Below are positions 5,087 to 6,469 of a DNA stretch of 6,469 nt, in pieces. The DNA is taken from positions 1 through 6,469 of the forward strand of contig CAMELY010000078.1 of NCBI GenBank assembly GCA_945926565.1, written 5' to 3'. Positions within the stretch are counted from its first letter, which is position 1, and every line of letters begins with the position of its first letter. The notes under the pieces are model-generated. The model did no database searches. It had not been told where the DNA came from and worked only from the letters and a program-made list of their open reading frames with translations. This DNA is from an uncultured Clostridia bacterium. Its GTDB lineage: Bacteria > Bacillota > Clostridia > Oscillospirales > Oscillospiraceae. Both the position numbers and the translations under genes were made by a program.

Positions 5087-5878
5087 TCACACCCAGAAGC
5101 CCCGAAACAGCCGGGCAAACCAGGGCCAGGCCGCCCCAACCGCGTCCCAGAAGTCCTCCAGTGCCGCCCGGGAGACGCCATCATGGGTGGAGAGGGCATA
5201 GATGCCCTCCGCCTGATCTCCCAGGGCAAAGTGGCCGGACGCAGCGGCGCCGATGGCCACGTTTTGGGCCGCGGCCGCTCCGCCCAGGGCAAAGGCCCCC
5301 ACGGCGCAGCCCCCCAGAGCCAGATAGCCGACAGCCACACCGCCAACGGCCACAGTGCCCAGCGCCACGCCGCCCACCGCCAGATGCAGGGCCAGCACCA
5401 GCCCGCCCAGGCCGAACAGCCCGGCGCACAGTCCGCCGATAGCCAGCACCCCTGCGGCAAAGCCGCCCACCGCCACCACGCCGGTGGCGATGTTGCCGAC
5501 GGCGATAATCCCTTTCGCCCTGCACTGCCGCAGGCCGAACCTGCCCTGGCACCTGCCCACATGGATATGAACCAGGGGCAGGCCGCCCACCGAGGCGGCG
5601 CTCTTGTACTCATAGTGCCAAGGTACCGGCGGCGCCGGGGACGCGGGCCGCTCCGGCTGACCGGGGGCCTGGCCGTCGGGTTCTTCTCCTGTGACCAGCC
5701 AGTCCAGGGAGACCTGGAACAGCCGGCTCAGGGTCACCAGGTTGTCCATATCCGGCCGGGCGGCGCCGGACTCCCACTTCTGTACTGCCTGCCGGGACAG
5801 GCCCAGCCGCTCCGCCAGCGCCTCCTGGCTCCAGCCCCGGGCGGTGCGGAGCTGCCGCAGTCTTTCCTGAAATGTCAT
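5087..5878 (-). CDS. XRE-family HTH protein with C-terminal glycine-pentad repeat domain
   Basis: A 263-residue two-part protein of unknown function. Residues 3-63 are an XRE/Cro-type helix-turn-helix (FQERLRQLRTARGWSQEALA, then LSRQAVQKWESGAARPDMD), probably binding DNA. A Pro-rich linker (about 67-87) leads to WHYEYKSAASVGGLPLVHIHVG, a segment I recall from similar Clostridia HTH proteins. Residues 123-229 are about 20 pentads of the form G-x-x-A-x, with Gly at 123, 128, 133, 138, 143, 148, 153 and 158, then (after one-residue shifts) 169 to 199 and 210 to 225; every second pentad begins GG. This could be a solenoid or a membrane-associated domain. The tail (235-263) is Trp/Phe-rich. The ATG at 5878 follows AGGAGG (5892-5887) with 8 nt spacing. 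No convincing -35 box was found, and no clear terminator follows the gene. It appears monocistronic. Confidence 0.88.
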   Translation of the reverse strand: MTFQERLRQLRTARGWSQEALAERLGLSRQAVQKWESGAARPDMDNLVTLSRLFQVSLDWLVTGEEPDGQAPGQPERPASPAPPVPWHYEYKSAASVGGLPLVHIHVGRCQGRFGLRQCRAKGIIAVGNIATGVVAVGGFAAGVLAIGGLCAGLFGLGGLVLALHLAVGGVALGTVAVGGVAVGYLALGGCAVGAFALGGAAAAQNVAIGAAASGHFALGDQAEGIYALSTHDGVSRAALEDFWDAVGAAWPWFARLFRGFWV

Positions 5879-5984
5879 TGTAATCTCCTCCTTTTTGATC
5901 TCAGTCTATCGGAAGGGGGGAGAAAAGGCCACCAACCAGGGTGGATTTTCTGACAACCGGCGGTTGCAGGCGGGATTTTTTCCG

Positions 5985-6019
5985 AAAAATGTGCCCGGTC
6001 ACAGGCGGACCGGGCACAT
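5985..6019 (-). terminator. Intrinsic terminator of the SPFH gene
   Basis: On the minus strand, GATGTGCCCGGTC and GACCGGGCACAT form a 12-bp perfect stem (6019-6008 with 6000-5989) around a 7-nt loop, ending in TTTTT (5989-5985). It starts 12 nt after the SPFH stop codon and separates that gene from the HTH gene downstream. Confidence 0.88.
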
Positions 6020-6031
6020 CTGGATAACAGC

Positions 6032-6469
6032 TTACTTCTCCGCCTTGGGCTCCTCGGAGTCCACCACGGCCTTGAGGCCCTCGGCCAGACCGGCCAGAGA
6101 CTGGATCTCAGAGGGGATGATAATCTTGGTGGCCTTGCCGTCGGCGGCGGCGGCAAAGGACTCCAGCGCCTTGATCTTGATAACGGCGTCGGAGGGTGCG
6201 GCCTCGTTGAGCAGGCGGATGGCCTGAGCTGTGGCCTCCTGCACCTTGAGGACGGCCTGGGCCTTGGCCTCAGCCTCCAGCAGCTTGGCCTCCTTGGCGG
6301 CCTCCGCCCGGAGGATCACCGACTGGCGCTCGCCCTCGGCAACTAGAATCTGGCTCTGCTTCTGGCCCTCGGCCTGGAGGATCTTCTCACGGCGCTCCCG
6401 CTCGGCCTTCATCTGGCGCTCCATGGCGTCCTGAATCTCCTTGGGGGGCTGGATGGACTTGAGCTCCAC
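6032..6469 (-). CDS. SPFH/Band 7 (stomatin-like) protein, C-terminal part (5' end outside window)
   Basis: SPFH proteins are membrane-associated scaffolds that oligomerise into large rings or microdomains, often linked to membrane protein quality control. The visible 146 codons are the end of the SPFH domain and the following coiled coil. VELKSIQPPKEIQDAMERQM is a hallmark of the stomatin/QmcA-type group, followed by ERERREKILQAEGQKQ and repeated Ala/Glu-rich units (ILVAEGERQ, VILRAEAAKEAKLLEAEAKA), then the C-terminal helix VIKIKALESFAAAADGKATK and the segment KIIIPSE. The N-terminal membrane anchor and most of the SPFH fold lie beyond 6469. The GTG at 6469-6467 encodes the internal valine of the VELK motif and is not a start. 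The stop TAA is at 6034-6032, followed by a strong terminator. An NfeD partner, common in this family, is not in the window. Confidence 0.92.
   Translation of the reverse strand: MELKSIQPPKEIQDAMERQMKAERERREKILQAEGQKQSQILVAEGERQSVILRAEAAKEAKLLEAEAKAQAVLKVQEATAQAIRLLNEAAPSDAVIKIKALESFAAAADGKATKIIIPSEIQSLAGLAEGLKAVVDSEEPKAEK

Noticed and set aside
5183..5953. 256-codon open frame on the plus strand across the HTH gene
   Set aside because: Antisense shadow of the repeat region; low-complexity composition and no domain.

Overview
The window looks like chromosomal DNA from a high-GC, endospore-forming member of the Clostridia, probably close to Oscillospiraceae (Flavonifractor or Lawsonibacter type). 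The evidence is a GC-rich Firmicutes-style gene set (RNase Y, the sporulation protein SpoIIP, strong AGGAGG ribosome-binding sites) and a well-matched sigma-E-like sporulation promoter. The genus is inference. There are no phage genes, transposase genes, RNA genes or CRISPR arrays.

Layout. Positions 1-677 (minus) hold the N-terminal part of RNase Y, running off the left edge. A divergent control region (678-1052) follows. It contains a near-consensus sigma-A promoter and a structured leader for rny, and a sigma-E-like promoter for spoIIP (1053-2219, plus). spoIIP converges on a three-gene minus-strand operon, transcribed from about 4720 down to 2272: a small UBA-like/DUF4342-type membrane protein (4123-4692), an OmpR/PhoB-family response regulator (3443-4117) and a HAMP sensor histidine kinase (2291-3427). 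The operon ends in an intrinsic terminator whose stem overlaps the kinase stop codon. Upstream, 4735-5086 is a non-coding stretch with three REP-like hairpins and a direct repeat. Next come an XRE-type HTH protein with a C-terminal glycine-pentad repeat domain (5087-5878, minus), a strong terminator (5985-6019), and the C-terminal end of an SPFH/Band 7 (stomatin-like) protein (6032-6469, minus), which runs off the right edge.

How the genes relate. The three operon genes are separated by 5 and 15 nt and are probably co-expressed. The kinase has almost no extracellular loop, so the small membrane protein is a plausible sensing partner. The other genes appear to be independent units: mRNA decay (rny), forespore engulfment (spoIIP), an uncharacterised DNA-binding/repeat protein, and a membrane scaffold.

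The points most worth a second look are: (1) two mutually exclusive hairpins, one a terminator with a UUCG loop, starting about 10 nt after the predicted rny transcription start; (2) REP-like palindromes whose inner base pairs differ in a pairing-preserving way between copies; (3) an 11-bp-spaced direct repeat upstream of a promoter lacking a good -35 box, possibly the response regulator's own site; and (4) the HTH plus glycine-pentad protein.
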